DNA of 36,602 bases, taken from a bacterium. GTDB taxonomy: Bacteria; Sysuimicrobiota; Sysuimicrobiia; Sysuimicrobiales; Humicultoraceae. This document shows, in pieces, positions 1-6,922 of the stretch. A program made the position numbers and the translations under genes. Every line of letters begins with the position of its first letter. Positions within the stretch are counted from its first letter, which is position 1. The notes beneath the pieces were generated by a model. The model did no database searches. It was not told the origin of the DNA and worked only from the letters and a program-made list of their open reading frames with translations. Location: contig JASEHJ010000005.1 in NCBI GenBank assembly GCA_030018905.1, positions 1 through 36,602 on the forward strand, read 5' to 3'.

Positions 1-166
1 GTGGAAGACCGACGATGACACCACTACGACGCGGTTGTTCGTGGCGGCCGCGGACGGCCTTCCCAGGCGCATCCAGGTTCTGGGGGATAAGGGCGCGGTG
101 ACGATGACGCTGAGCTACTTCGACTTCAACGCGGCGATCAAGATCGTTCTGCCACCGTGCAAGTAG
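1..166 (+). CDS. C-terminal fragment of a LolA/LppX-like lipoprotein-type protein (partial)
   Basis: The window opens inside a reading frame whose codons begin at base 2 and end at a TAG at 164-166, giving about 54 residues. The visible tail reads through GLPRRIQVLGDKGAVTMTLS and then YFDFNAAIKI before ending in LPPCK. A residue-to-product pattern of this kind (short beta strands, GLPRR, 'DF(N)A.I.I..P') is typical of the C-terminal end of LolA/LppX/LprG-fold lipid-carrier or DUF-type secreted lipoproteins. That assignment rests on resemblance only, because the N-terminus with any signal peptide or lipobox lies outside the window. It converges with aroKB, with a GC-rich hairpin between them. 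Confidence 0.5.
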   Translation, partial: WKTDDDTTTTRLFVAAADGLPRRIQVLGDKGAVTMTLSYFDFNAAIKIVLPPCK

Positions 167-180
167 AACCGTGAACTAGC

Positions 181-219
181 GGGGGGCTCCCGGATTTCGC
201 CAGAACCGGGACGCCCCCC
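181..219. terminator. GC-rich hairpin between convergent genes
   Basis: An arm at 181-193 (GGGGGGCTCCCGG) pairs with 206-219 (CCGGGACGCCCCCC) through 13 base pairs with a single bulged G, around a 12-nt loop. It sits 14 bases after the stop of the rightward partial gene and 55 bases beyond the stop of leftward aroKB, the usual place for a bidirectional terminator. Neither side has a T tract, so intrinsic termination is inferred from position and stem strength only. Confidence 0.55.
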
Positions 220-274
220 ACGCGGCCTGCTCGCACGGTCGCCCCAACCAGACCTGGCCAGGCCTGCTCGGTGC

Positions 275-1885
275 CTAACCCCCGGCGCCGGCCGGAGGGG
301 CGTGCGCCGTAATCACACTCTCCACCATCTCGATAGGAACATCGCCGCGGACCTCTCCCCGGCCGATCTCCACAGGAAGGATAAATCGCAGGCTGGCTCC
401 CTGACGCTTCTTGTCGCGCCAGAGCGCCTCCACCAGGCGGGCCGGTGCCACGCCGGAGAAGTCGATGGGGAGCCCGAGCGCCCGCAACAGCGTGGTCTGG
501 CGGGCTTCCAATGAAGAGGGGGCGAGCCCCATCGCCACCGCGACCCTCGCGGCCAGCGTCATCCCGATTGCCACGGCTTCACCGTGCGTGTACCGGTGGA
601 ATCCCGTCGAGGATTCGATCGCGTGCCCGAAGGTGTGCCCGTAGTTGAGAAGCATGCGCGGGCCCACCCCCTGCTCGTCCTCTTCCACGAAACGGGCCTT
701 GATCCGCAGGCACCGCGCTACGAGCTCCGGAAGGCGGCGGCTGTCCGCGTCCAGCAGTTCGGAGGCGTGGGCCTCAATGAATGCGAACAGGTCGGCGTCC
801 GCGATCGCGCCGTACTTGACGGCCTCGGCCAGGCCTGCCCGAACGGACCGCACTCCGCTTCCACCGACGGCTGCCACGTCCACGACGGCCAGGCGCGGGT
901 GATGGAGGAACCCTATGAGGTTCTTCGCCCGGAAATGGTTGAGGGCCACTTTCCCGCCGATGCAACTGTCGAGCTGCGCCATTAGCGTGGTTGGAACGTG
1001 CGCGATTGGAATACCGCGCATGTAGGTTCCGGCCAGGAAACCGCCCGCGTCTATCACTTCCTCGCCGCCCATCGCGATGAGGCATCCTGTCCGGTCGATC
1101 TGCTCACGGAGGAGGCGGCCGTAGAGACCACCTACGTTCTCCCACGTCTTGACGCTCTCACCGGAGGGGACCTCTATCAGCACCGGGTCCAGGCCCGCTC
1201 CCTGCAGCGCATCGCAGACCTGCTCGCCGTGCCGGCGGGCCGCCGCCGGGGATGCCAGGATGCCTACCCGACCCGACAGGCCGGCCTCGCGCGCGTAGTA
1301 TCCCAGAAGACCAAGAATCCCAGTGCCGACGATGGCGCGGTAGGGCTGGGCCTGGCCGGGATTGACCTCGATCGAGGAGACCGGCTCCCGTTCCGCAAGG
1401 AATCCCAGGATCTTGCGCACGACCCCGTCCACGTCTTCGTGCCCCACGTCCACCACCAGATCGGCTGACAGGTACTTCTCTGCGCGCCGCGCCCACAGCC
1501 GCTCCAGGTTTGCCACCACCTGGCCCTTCAGCAAAGGCCACTGGTCGGCCTGTCCAACCCGGCGCGCTATGGCCTCCGGAGAGGCGACGAGCGCGATGAG
1601 CCATCCCCAGGAACGCAGGGCCTGGAGGTTGCTCGCCCTCTCCACCACGCCGCCGCCGGTGGCGACCACACCCGGCGCCTGCGTGATCTCGGCGATCAGC
1701 GCCTCTTCAATGGCTCGGAAGTGGGGTTCGCCGTGGCGCTCGAAGATCGAGGAGATTGACGCGTCTTCGCGGCTCTCGATCGTCTCGTCGGTGTCCACGA
1801 AGGGCAGGCCAAGGGTGAGCGAGAGCTGTCGGCCTACAGCGCTCTTTCCGGTGGCCGGCATCCCGATCAAGGCGATGTTCCTCAC
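275..1885 (-). CDS. aroKB: Bifunctional shikimate kinase / 3-dehydroquinate synthase
   Basis: A 536-residue fusion of two aromatic-pathway enzymes, an architecture known from Thermotoga AroKB. Residues 1-165 are shikimate kinase: P-loop GMPATGKS (8-15), DTD (31-33), FR (56-57) and the GGG turn near 77-79. Residues about 172-530 are 3-dehydroquinate synthase (DAHP to 3-dehydroquinate, NAD and divalent metal dependent): VPTTL, GGK (310-312), KNLIG, GLAEAVKYG, and LNYGHTFGHAIE followed by HGEAVAIGM, which carry the metal and base residues. Two signatures deviate. The usual GGGVxGD nucleotide motif reads GGEEVID (273-279), and the kinase lid normally written RPLL reads WPLL (Trp116). Starts at GTG 1885. 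A leader hairpin lies upstream. The family call is firm; full activity of both halves is less certain. Confidence 0.93.
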   Translation of the reverse strand: MRNIALIGMPATGKSAVGRQLSLTLGLPFVDTDETIESREDASISSIFERHGEPHFRAIEEALIAEITQAPGVVATGGGVVERASNLQALRSWGWLIALVASPEAIARRVGQADQWPLLKGQVVANLERLWARRAEKYLSADLVVDVGHEDVDGVVRKILGFLAEREPVSSIEVNPGQAQPYRAIVGTGILGLLGYYAREAGLSGRVGILASPAAARRHGEQVCDALQGAGLDPVLIEVPSGESVKTWENVGGLYGRLLREQIDRTGCLIAMGGEEVIDAGGFLAGTYMRGIPIAHVPTTLMAQLDSCIGGKVALNHFRAKNLIGFLHHPRLAVVDVAAVGGSGVRSVRAGLAEAVKYGAIADADLFAFIEAHASELLDADSRRLPELVARCLRIKARFVEEDEQGVGPRMLLNYGHTFGHAIESSTGFHRYTHGEAVAIGMTLAARVAVAMGLAPSSLEARQTTLLRALGLPIDFSGVAPARLVEALWRDKKRQGASLRFILPVEIGRGEVRGDVPIEMVESVITAHAPPAGAGG

Positions 1886-1910
1886 GGCGAACGCCCCCCA
1901 GGGCTCCTGC

Positions 1911-1952
1911 GGCCCCCTGCGGCAGGGGGCCCCGTTGTTGCGAGAGAGTATA
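1911..1952 (-). promoter_or_regulatory. aroKB leader: -10-like TATACT and a strong hairpin
   Basis: On the minus strand a TATACT hexamer (1947-1952) lies about 60 bases ahead of the aroKB start; the matching -35 position (CAGGTA) is poor. Between them, bases 1911-1931 form a perfect inverted repeat, GGCCCCCTGC and its complement around a single central G. If transcription starts near 1940 this hairpin lies in the 5' leader and could act as an attenuator, a translational control element or an operator. It could equally be the terminator of the upstream alkaline phosphatase gene, though no T tract follows. Confidence 0.35.
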
Positions 1953-2021
1953 CCACGGCCGGCGCCGGCTACCTGTGTAGCCCGCCGGGGGCGAGGAGGC
2001 GTGAGTGCCTGTCTCTGGCCT

Positions 2022-3425
2022 CTAGCGCCCTCCCATCAGATCGAACAGGGTGTGCGCGAACTTGGTGTTGTCCATGTAGCCCCTGAAGCGCTCCGCGCCG
2101 ACTCCGATCGCGGCGACCGGCACAGGGATGGAGGTGTGCCCGGTGGAGCCCCAGTAGACGAGCGTGTACTGGCCGAGCATGAGCCCGAATGCGCCCTGTC
2201 GTATCCGACGCGCCAGCGCGGGATTGACCATCTCGTTGCGCAGGATGTGCTGTTGGTAGCGATCATGCATCACCAGCCCCGGATAGGACTCGCTCATGAC
2301 CCTGGCCAGATCTGCTGCAGTTGGGCGCGCGCCCAGCCGCGCCGACGCCGTGTTCACCGAGGTCCGGGCCACGCGGGCCATCGCGAGGTGCGCCGCTGTA
2401 GGGTAAACGCGGTCGGCGCTCGCCGTGTGCGACAGACTTCGCTGCGCGTAGGTCAACCCCGGCGCTCCGGTGTCGTGGTCGGAGGTGACGATGAGCAGTG
2501 TCTCCTTCGGGTGCGCCAGGTAGAAGCCGTAGGCCAGCCGGACGCCGCGCTCGAACTCTTCCAGCGCCGCGAGCGTGGACGGGAGATCGTTATCATGCGT
2601 CGCTGCGTCCGTGTTCTCGTTCTCCAGCATCGCTATGAACTTGCCCTGGCCGGACTTCATGACCCGAAGTACCGCGGCCACCATCTCCGCGTAGGAGGGC
2701 TCTTCCGGGTCCTTATCCAGGTCCAGGCTCAGCCCGCCCGTGTCGAAGAGCCCGAACACCTTGCCGCCGGCGACCTTGCGCAGCTCGTCCCCTGTGGTGA
2801 TAACCGAGTACCCGCGCGCGCGCAGCTCGGCCAGAAGGTCTCGACCGTCGGCCCGCTCGCCTCCCGCGGCCTTCGGCAGGAAGGCGCCCCTGCCCCCGCC
2901 TAGCACGATCGTCGGCTCTAGGGCGACATACTGCTCCGCTATGGAGGGCGCATCCCTGCGCGACTCGGCGTGGGCCGAAAAGGCGCCCGGCGTCGCATCC
3001 CAGACTGCGTCCGTGGAAACCAGCCCTATCCGGTAGCCCCTGGCCTTGGCCACCTCGGCCAGGTTGCGGACGGGCTGCTTGTTCGGTGTCACCCCGATCA
3101 TGCCGGTGTTTGTCTTGAACCCGGTGAACATGGCCGTCGCGGCGGCGGCGGAGTCGCACACCAGGGCGTCCGCGCAGGTGTGGATCATCAGGCCCAGGTT
3201 GCCGGCGGCCATGATGGTATCGGTGGTGATGAACCCCTTGCGCAGGACCTCCTTGTGGTAGAGGCGGCCCAGCTCAAACGTCCCAGGGCCGGCGCCGTCC
3301 GCGAACATGATGAGGATGTACTTCGGCAATCCGGGGTCCGCGGCGAGGCCGGCCGACCCGAAAGACGTGAGCAGGACGGCCAGGGATGTCAGGACAGCGA
3401 GCGTGGTCGTACGCCAGCGATTCAC
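2022..3425 (-). CDS. Secreted alkaline phosphatase (PhoA family)
   Basis: A 467-residue phosphomonoesterase of the metal-dependent alkaline phosphatase superfamily (Pfam PF00245 type). The N-terminus has a signal peptide: basic start, hydrophobic core, then cleavage near GLAADP (27-31). Key residues can be followed: metal Asp in FADGAG (42-47), the nucleophilic Ser92 within VCDSAAAATAMFTG, the acidic-His cluster ENTDAATHDND, the zinc ligands in TSDHDTG, and a C-terminal GSTGHTS with the last His. The GTG at 3425 is preferred over the TTG at 3434 because GGGGAGGG lies 9 bases ahead of GTG but touches the TTG. It should release phosphate outside the cytoplasm. No Pho-box-like operator was recognised, but a perfect palindrome lies about 115 bp upstream. 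Confidence 0.93.
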   Translation of the reverse strand: MNRWRTTTLAVLTSLAVLLTSFGSAGLAADPGLPKYILIMFADGAGPGTFELGRLYHKEVLRKGFITTDTIMAAGNLGLMIHTCADALVCDSAAAATAMFTGFKTNTGMIGVTPNKQPVRNLAEVAKARGYRIGLVSTDAVWDATPGAFSAHAESRRDAPSIAEQYVALEPTIVLGGGRGAFLPKAAGGERADGRDLLAELRARGYSVITTGDELRKVAGGKVFGLFDTGGLSLDLDKDPEEPSYAEMVAAVLRVMKSGQGKFIAMLENENTDAATHDNDLPSTLAALEEFERGVRLAYGFYLAHPKETLLIVTSDHDTGAPGLTYAQRSLSHTASADRVYPTAAHLAMARVARTSVNTASARLGARPTAADLARVMSESYPGLVMHDRYQQHILRNEMVNPALARRIRQGAFGLMLGQYTLVYWGSTGHTSIPVPVAAIGVGAERFRGYMDNTKFAHTLFDLMGGR

Positions 3426-3537
3426 GACAGTCAACCCTCCCCTTCACGGAATGGTCTGGCCCTGGCAGGGGCGGTCCCTCCTCTGCAGGGCCCCGCCGGT
3501 GCGTTCTTCCACACGAAGGCAGGTGGGGCCTCTCTGC

Positions 3538-3559
3538 CGTTGCCACGGCCGTGGCAACG
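3538..3559. repeat. 22-bp perfect palindrome upstream of the phosphatase gene
   Basis: The half-site CGTTGCCACGG is followed directly by its exact complement, with no loop. It lies in the gap between the mazF-like stop (3636) and the phosphatase start (3425). Lack of a loop favours a dimeric-repressor operator over a terminator. The protein that would bind is unknown. Confidence 0.5.
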
Positions 3560-3635
3560 CACAGCATACCCCAGATTGGCAACTCGCCAGGCGGCGCAGG
3601 CTACTGACGGTTGCGGGGGCCCGATGGATGGCTCC

Positions 3636-3980
3636 TCATCGCCCAAGGACGACATCGATCCCAGAAAGCACTAGGCTGAGCTTGGCTCGTGGCAGCTTCC
3701 CGACCCGCTCGGTAAGATCGGTCTTGTCCAACGCCACGATTTGCGAGACGTTGGCAACCGACTCTTTTGGGAGCCCGGTGACACGCGGCGAAAGCAGCAC
3801 GTTTCCCGGTGCGGCCGCCCACTTCGGGTTGCTCGTCAGAGGAACACAAACGACCGTCGCGACTCGACTGCGGTTCAGCGCGTCTCCCTGCACGACGACC
3901 ACCGGACGGCGAAACCCCGGCCCGGACCCCCTCGGCGCCGACAGGTCCGCCCACCAAACGTCCCCCTGGCCGATGCTCAC
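3636..3980 (-). CDS. mazF: MazF/PemK-family endoribonuclease toxin
   Basis: A 114-residue protein with the hallmark MazF/PemK opening GDVWWADL (6-13), then a Gly-rich GSGPGFRRPVVVVQ segment (18-31) holding the conserved Arg-Arg-Pro, the central VVCVPLTSN, and the C-terminal pattern KESVANVSQIVALDK. Family members are sequence-specific mRNA interferases forming an SH3-like barrel dimer. The gene overlaps the upstream antitoxin by 4 nt (GTGA), the normal coupling of such pairs, with a GTG start. Length is typical (105-120 residues). Conserved residues appear intact, so an active toxin is likely. Confidence 0.93.
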   Translation of the reverse strand: MSIGQGDVWWADLSAPRGSGPGFRRPVVVVQGDALNRSRVATVVCVPLTSNPKWAAAPGNVLLSPRVTGLPKESVANVSQIVALDKTDLTERVGKLPRAKLSLVLSGIDVVLGR

Positions 3981-4213
3981 CAGCGGCTGCGCTTCAGGAC
4001 GCGCCGGGACGCCACCCGTGTGAACTGATCCGCCGGTTCGTTGATCTCGTCCAGCGCCCGGTCCATGGCTTCGGTCACGCGGTCAGGGGCGTGACGTGCA
4101 ACGTATTCAGCGAGGGCTCGACTGTATAGCTCGCTGCGGGACCGCCTCATGCGCCGCGCCAGCTGTTCGGCTCCCTCGAACACCTCGTTCGGGATGGACA
4201 CTGCGGTCTTCAT
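3977..4213 (-). CDS. Ribbon-helix-helix antitoxin of the MazEF-type pair
   Basis: A 78-residue protein starting MKTAVSIPNEVFEGAEQLAR. The 'xxVSIPxxxF' strand followed by two helices (to about residue 48, including RSRSELYSRALAEYV) is the ribbon-helix-helix DNA-binding fold of CopG/MazE-like antitoxins. The C-terminal 30 residues (DEINEPADQF and onward) resemble the disordered toxin-wrapping tail of these proteins. It comes first in the pair and overlaps the toxin by 4 nt, which favours antitoxin excess and autorepression. Its promoter is unusual, because the predicted transcript starts at or next to the ATG. Confidence 0.9.
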   Translation of the reverse strand: MKTAVSIPNEVFEGAEQLARRMRRSRSELYSRALAEYVARHAPDRVTEAMDRALDEINEPADQFTRVASRRVLKRSRW

Positions 4214-4219
4214 ACCCCA

Positions 4220-4247
4220 AGTATAACCGGCCTGCGCGCGTCGTCAA
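4220..4247 (-). promoter_or_regulatory. Sigma70-type promoter of the toxin-antitoxin pair, predicted leaderless
   Basis: Reading leftward, TTGACG (4242-4247), a 16-bp spacer and TATACT (4220-4225) closely match the housekeeping promoter consensus. Only six bases (TGGGGT) separate the -10 from the antitoxin ATG at 4213, so transcription would begin at or within a base of the start codon. No Shine-Dalgarno can exist in such an mRNA, and none is seen. The antitoxin probably also binds here. Confidence 0.7.
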
Positions 4248-4330
4248 TTCTCCCGGTCGTCTGTGTCCAGCGTCCTAGCGCAGCAGCGGCTGCAGCGCCG
4301 TTCGCTGATACGCACGGTGGGGCTTCATGC

Positions 4331-4774
4331 CTATGGAATTCTCGCCTTTTTCGAGAGAATCGCCTTCGGGTCTATCTCCTTATGAGTGATCGGCTCAATA
4401 CCGCCGCTGTAGACGGCAACCTCGTACTCTCCCGAGGCCAGATTGGTGAGGGTGGCCTCAATTCGAGAGGAGCACATGCAGCGGCACCCATCGCCCGTCC
4501 AGAACTCCGTCAGAACGATTCGTCTCCCCTGGACTTGCCTGCGGACCACAACCATCCGGCAACACTGATGCGTGCCTGCTCTGGAATAGCGGATACCGCC
4601 CCCGACGACCTCAATCGTCGCGCCAACAGTCTGATACGGGGACCGTGTCTTCGAGGGCATACCCGTTTCTCTCTCGGCACAGCCTGTCACGCGATACGAA
4701 AACGAGGGCTCCGGGCTGGCGCTCGCGGCGCCAAGGAGAGGCAGCACCGCGAGCATCAAGATTATCCTTCTCAT
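4331..4774 (-). CDS. Small secreted cysteine-rich protein, unknown function
   Basis: A 147-residue protein. The start chosen is the ATG at 4774, where a clear signal peptide begins (MRRIILMLAVLPLLGAASAS), preceded by GGGGGG about 10 bases upstream. The frame stays open upstream, but that part reads as low-quality sequence. After cleavage the protein has six cysteines: Cys32, the pair 71-72 (HQCCRM), and a dense cluster 97/99/101 (GCRCMC). The order and spacing suggest extracytoplasmic disulfides or metal ligation. The remainder looks like a small beta-rich domain. I do not recognise a named family. A possible -10 TACAAT lies at 4833-4838, giving a leader of about 50 nt. It is separate from the catabolic operon behind it. 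Confidence 0.65.
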   Translation of the reverse strand: MRRIILMLAVLPLLGAASASPEPSFSYRVTGCAERETGMPSKTRSPYQTVGATIEVVGGGIRYSRAGTHQCCRMVVVRRQVQGRRIVLTEFWTGDGCRCMCSSRIEATLTNLASGEYEVAVYSGGIEPITHKEIDPKAILSKKARIP

Positions 4775-4838
4775 GGTCGTGTGCGCCCCCCAGTCTGTTC
4801 TTCCGCCATTGTCGCAAACCCCTTTCGCAGGTATTGTA

Positions 4839-4857
4839 CCGCGGGGTCTGTCCGCGG
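4839..4857 (-). terminator. Short hairpin after the catabolic operon
   Basis: Two CCGCGG arms (4839-4844 and 4852-4857) form a 6-bp stem with a 7-nt loop, starting 12 bases past the last stop codon of the operon on the leftward strand. No T tract follows, so this is a weak terminator candidate. It overlaps the presumed promoter region of the next gene. Confidence 0.3.
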
Positions 4858-4868
4858 GGGGCCGGGGG

Positions 4869-5723
4869 CTACACCTGCCCTGGGAGGTCTCTTCTGGGAA
4901 CTCCGGTGTACGTATAGCCGGCCTCAGGAGGAACCGGTCCCTTGATGCGCTCGCCCTGCTGGCTCTGCTCCCACGCGTGTGCCAGGATGCCCGCGGCCCG
5001 CGACAGCACAAACAGGCCGCGGCCCAGCGGCGGGGGAAAGCCCAGTTCGCAGAAGACCACTGCGGTAACGCCGTCAATGTTCATGGGGATCCGCCGGCCT
5101 TTGCGCCGCTCCAGTTCCGCCTCGACCGCGCGGCCGATGCGCGCAAACCGGCCCGCAACGACGCCGTCCCTCGCTGCCTGATCCACCATCGCCAGCAGGC
5201 GCACCGCCCGCGGATCCACCGGGTGGAACCGGTGGCCGAACCCCGGGATCAGCCGGTTAGGCCTGCGGCTAGCCCGCTCGACCTCGTCGCGCACGGCTTC
5301 TTCAAGGGATGCGCCCCGATCTGTCTCCTCGCCGAGTGAGCGCTCACCGCAGGCAGCCGCTATCGCCTCGTACATCTCCATGCACTGCTGCCCTGCGCCG
5401 CCGTGGACGTCGCCCAGAGAGTTGACCCCCGACGCCACGGCGTTGTTGAGGGGGAGCCCGCAGGTAACCGACATCCGTGCAATCGCAATGGACGGCGCCT
5501 GCGGCCCGTGGTCCACGGAGGCCACAAGGGCTGCCTCCAGAAGTGCGGCCTGCGCAGGGGACGGCAACTCCCCGCGCAGAAGCAACCAGATCATGGCAGG
5601 AAAGGAGATCGAGCCGATGAGTTGCTCTATCGGGTAACCCCGCACGCCGATCTGGCCGGGGGCGATGTCAATGATCGCCGTGCGCCACCAGGCCCGGGAC
5701 GGGTCGGCCGGCTGATCCGTCAT
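4869..5723 (-). CDS. Citrate synthase-family protein, citryl-CoA lyase-like
   Basis: A 284-residue member of the citrate synthase superfamily, shorter than true citrate synthases (about 370-430). All three expected catalytic positions have counterparts: His in GDVHGGAGQ near residue 105, His in PGFGHRFHPVDPR near 160, and Asp in MNIDGVTA near 218. Short proteins of this type are commonly annotated citryl-CoA lyase and are thought to split or form citryl-CoA-like thioesters. ATG at 5723 overlaps the CoA-transferase stop by 4 nt (ATGA). The open frame extends further upstream, but only inside the CoA-transferase gene. The coupling suggests that the transferase makes the CoA thioester and this enzyme cleaves it. 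Substrate unknown. Confidence 0.85.
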   Translation of the reverse strand: MTDQPADPSRAWWRTAIIDIAPGQIGVRGYPIEQLIGSISFPAMIWLLLRGELPSPAQAALLEAALVASVDHGPQAPSIAIARMSVTCGLPLNNAVASGVNSLGDVHGGAGQQCMEMYEAIAAACGERSLGEETDRGASLEEAVRDEVERASRRPNRLIPGFGHRFHPVDPRAVRLLAMVDQAARDGVVAGRFARIGRAVEAELERRKGRRIPMNIDGVTAVVFCELGFPPPLGRGLFVLSRAAGILAHAWEQSQQGERIKGPVPPEAGYTYTGVPRRDLPGQV

Positions 5724-6922
5724 ATCGCGCCCTCCGCTCGCAGCGTGGCGATCTCGTCGTCGGTGAATCCCAGGCCCCGGAGCACCTCGTCGGTGTGCTC
5801 TCCGAGGCGGGGAGGCGGGCGGTCCACATCGGGCCGGCATCCGGACAACCTGAACCCGGCGGTCGTGACCGAGATGCCTCGGCCGGCTCCTGGAACGTCA
5901 CCGAACTGGCGCACCAGCCCACACCCGGCAACTTGCGGGTGGGACAGTATCTCCGGAACCGAGAGCACGCGGCCCGCCGGCACCCCGGCCTGATTCAGCA
6001 GGGGCTCCCACTCGGCCGCCGTGCGCGAGGCCAGGGCAACCTCGATCTCCGCGGTCAGGGCGGCGCGGTGGCTGAGGCGGTCCCCGCGCCGCGCGAACCT
6101 GGGGTCGTCTGCAAGATCAGGACGCCCCGCCACCCTGCAGAGCGCCACGAACTGCTCCTGCTTGTTGGCGGCGATGTTGAGCAGGCCGTCCCGGGTTCGG
6201 AACGCACCCGACGGGCTGGTCGTGAAGTTGTCGTTGCCCATGGGCTGGGGCTCCTCGCCCGCGATCAGGTAGTTCGAGACAACCCACCCCATGGCCACCA
6301 GAGTGGCCTCAAGCATTGACACGTCTATGAACGCGCCCTGGCCGCCCTGCCGGCGGGCCAGAAGAGCAGAGGTGATCGCGAACGCCGCGGTGAGCCCGCC
6401 GAGGGTGTCGCATATCGGAAACCCTGCCCTCAGTGGCCCGGTCGCCGCGTCCCCGGTGACGCTCATCACGCCTGAGAGTCCCTGAATGATCTGGTCGTAG
6501 GCCAGGTTGCCACGCAACGGACCGTCGCTGCCGAATCCGGAGATGGCACAGTAGATCAAGGCGGGGTTGATGCGAGATAGCTCGTCGTAGCCCGTACCCA
6601 GACGTGCCATGACACCGGGCCGGAAGTTCTCAACCAGCACGTCCGCGGTTGCAACGAGCCGCTCGAACACGGCGCGGCCACGGGCCTGCTTGAGGTCCAA
6701 CGTCACCGACCGCTTGCCGGCATTCTGGGCCATGAAGGACGCGCCCATCAGGCGCTGGTTCAGTTCAGGGTCCGCGCCGAGCTGGCGCGCCAGGTCGCCG
6801 GTCCCGGGCACCTCGACCTTGATGACCTCGGCCCCCACCAGCGCGAGCTGGAACGTGCAGAGCGGGCCCGCCAGCACGTTGGTGAGATCGAGGACCCTTA
6901 TGCCCTCAAGCGGACGTAACAC
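5720..6922 (-). CDS. Class III (CaiB/BaiF) CoA-transferase
   Basis: A 400-residue family III CoA-transferase. The hallmarks are the N-terminal LEGIRVLDLTNVLAGPLCT, the KVEVPGTGD motif, NKR-like AGKRSVTLDLK, VENFRPGVM, and the catalytic aspartate Asp172 in FPICDTLGGLTAA. These enzymes move CoA from a donor thioester to a carboxylic acid through an aspartyl-CoA anhydride. It starts at GTG 6922, overlapping the IclR gene by 17 nt, and overlaps the citryl-CoA lyase-like gene by 4 nt. The context points to activation of a di- or tricarboxylic acid or a metabolite of it. Donor and acceptor cannot be told from sequence. Confidence 0.93.
   Translation of the reverse strand: MLRPLEGIRVLDLTNVLAGPLCTFQLALVGAEVIKVEVPGTGDLARQLGADPELNQRLMGASFMAQNAGKRSVTLDLKQARGRAVFERLVATADVLVENFRPGVMARLGTGYDELSRINPALIYCAISGFGSDGPLRGNLAYDQIIQGLSGVMSVTGDAATGPLRAGFPICDTLGGLTAAFAITSALLARRQGGQGAFIDVSMLEATLVAMGWVVSNYLIAGEEPQPMGNDNFTTSPSGAFRTRDGLLNIAANKQEQFVALCRVAGRPDLADDPRFARRGDRLSHRAALTAEIEVALASRTAAEWEPLLNQAGVPAGRVLSVPEILSHPQVAGCGLVRQFGDVPGAGRGISVTTAGFRLSGCRPDVDRPPPRLGEHTDEVLRGLGFTDDEIATLRAEGAI

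Noticed and set aside
1362-2903. 513-codon plus-strand frame over aroKB and the phosphatase
   Set aside because: Runs across two genes that have full catalytic motifs on the other strand, and across their intergenic gap.
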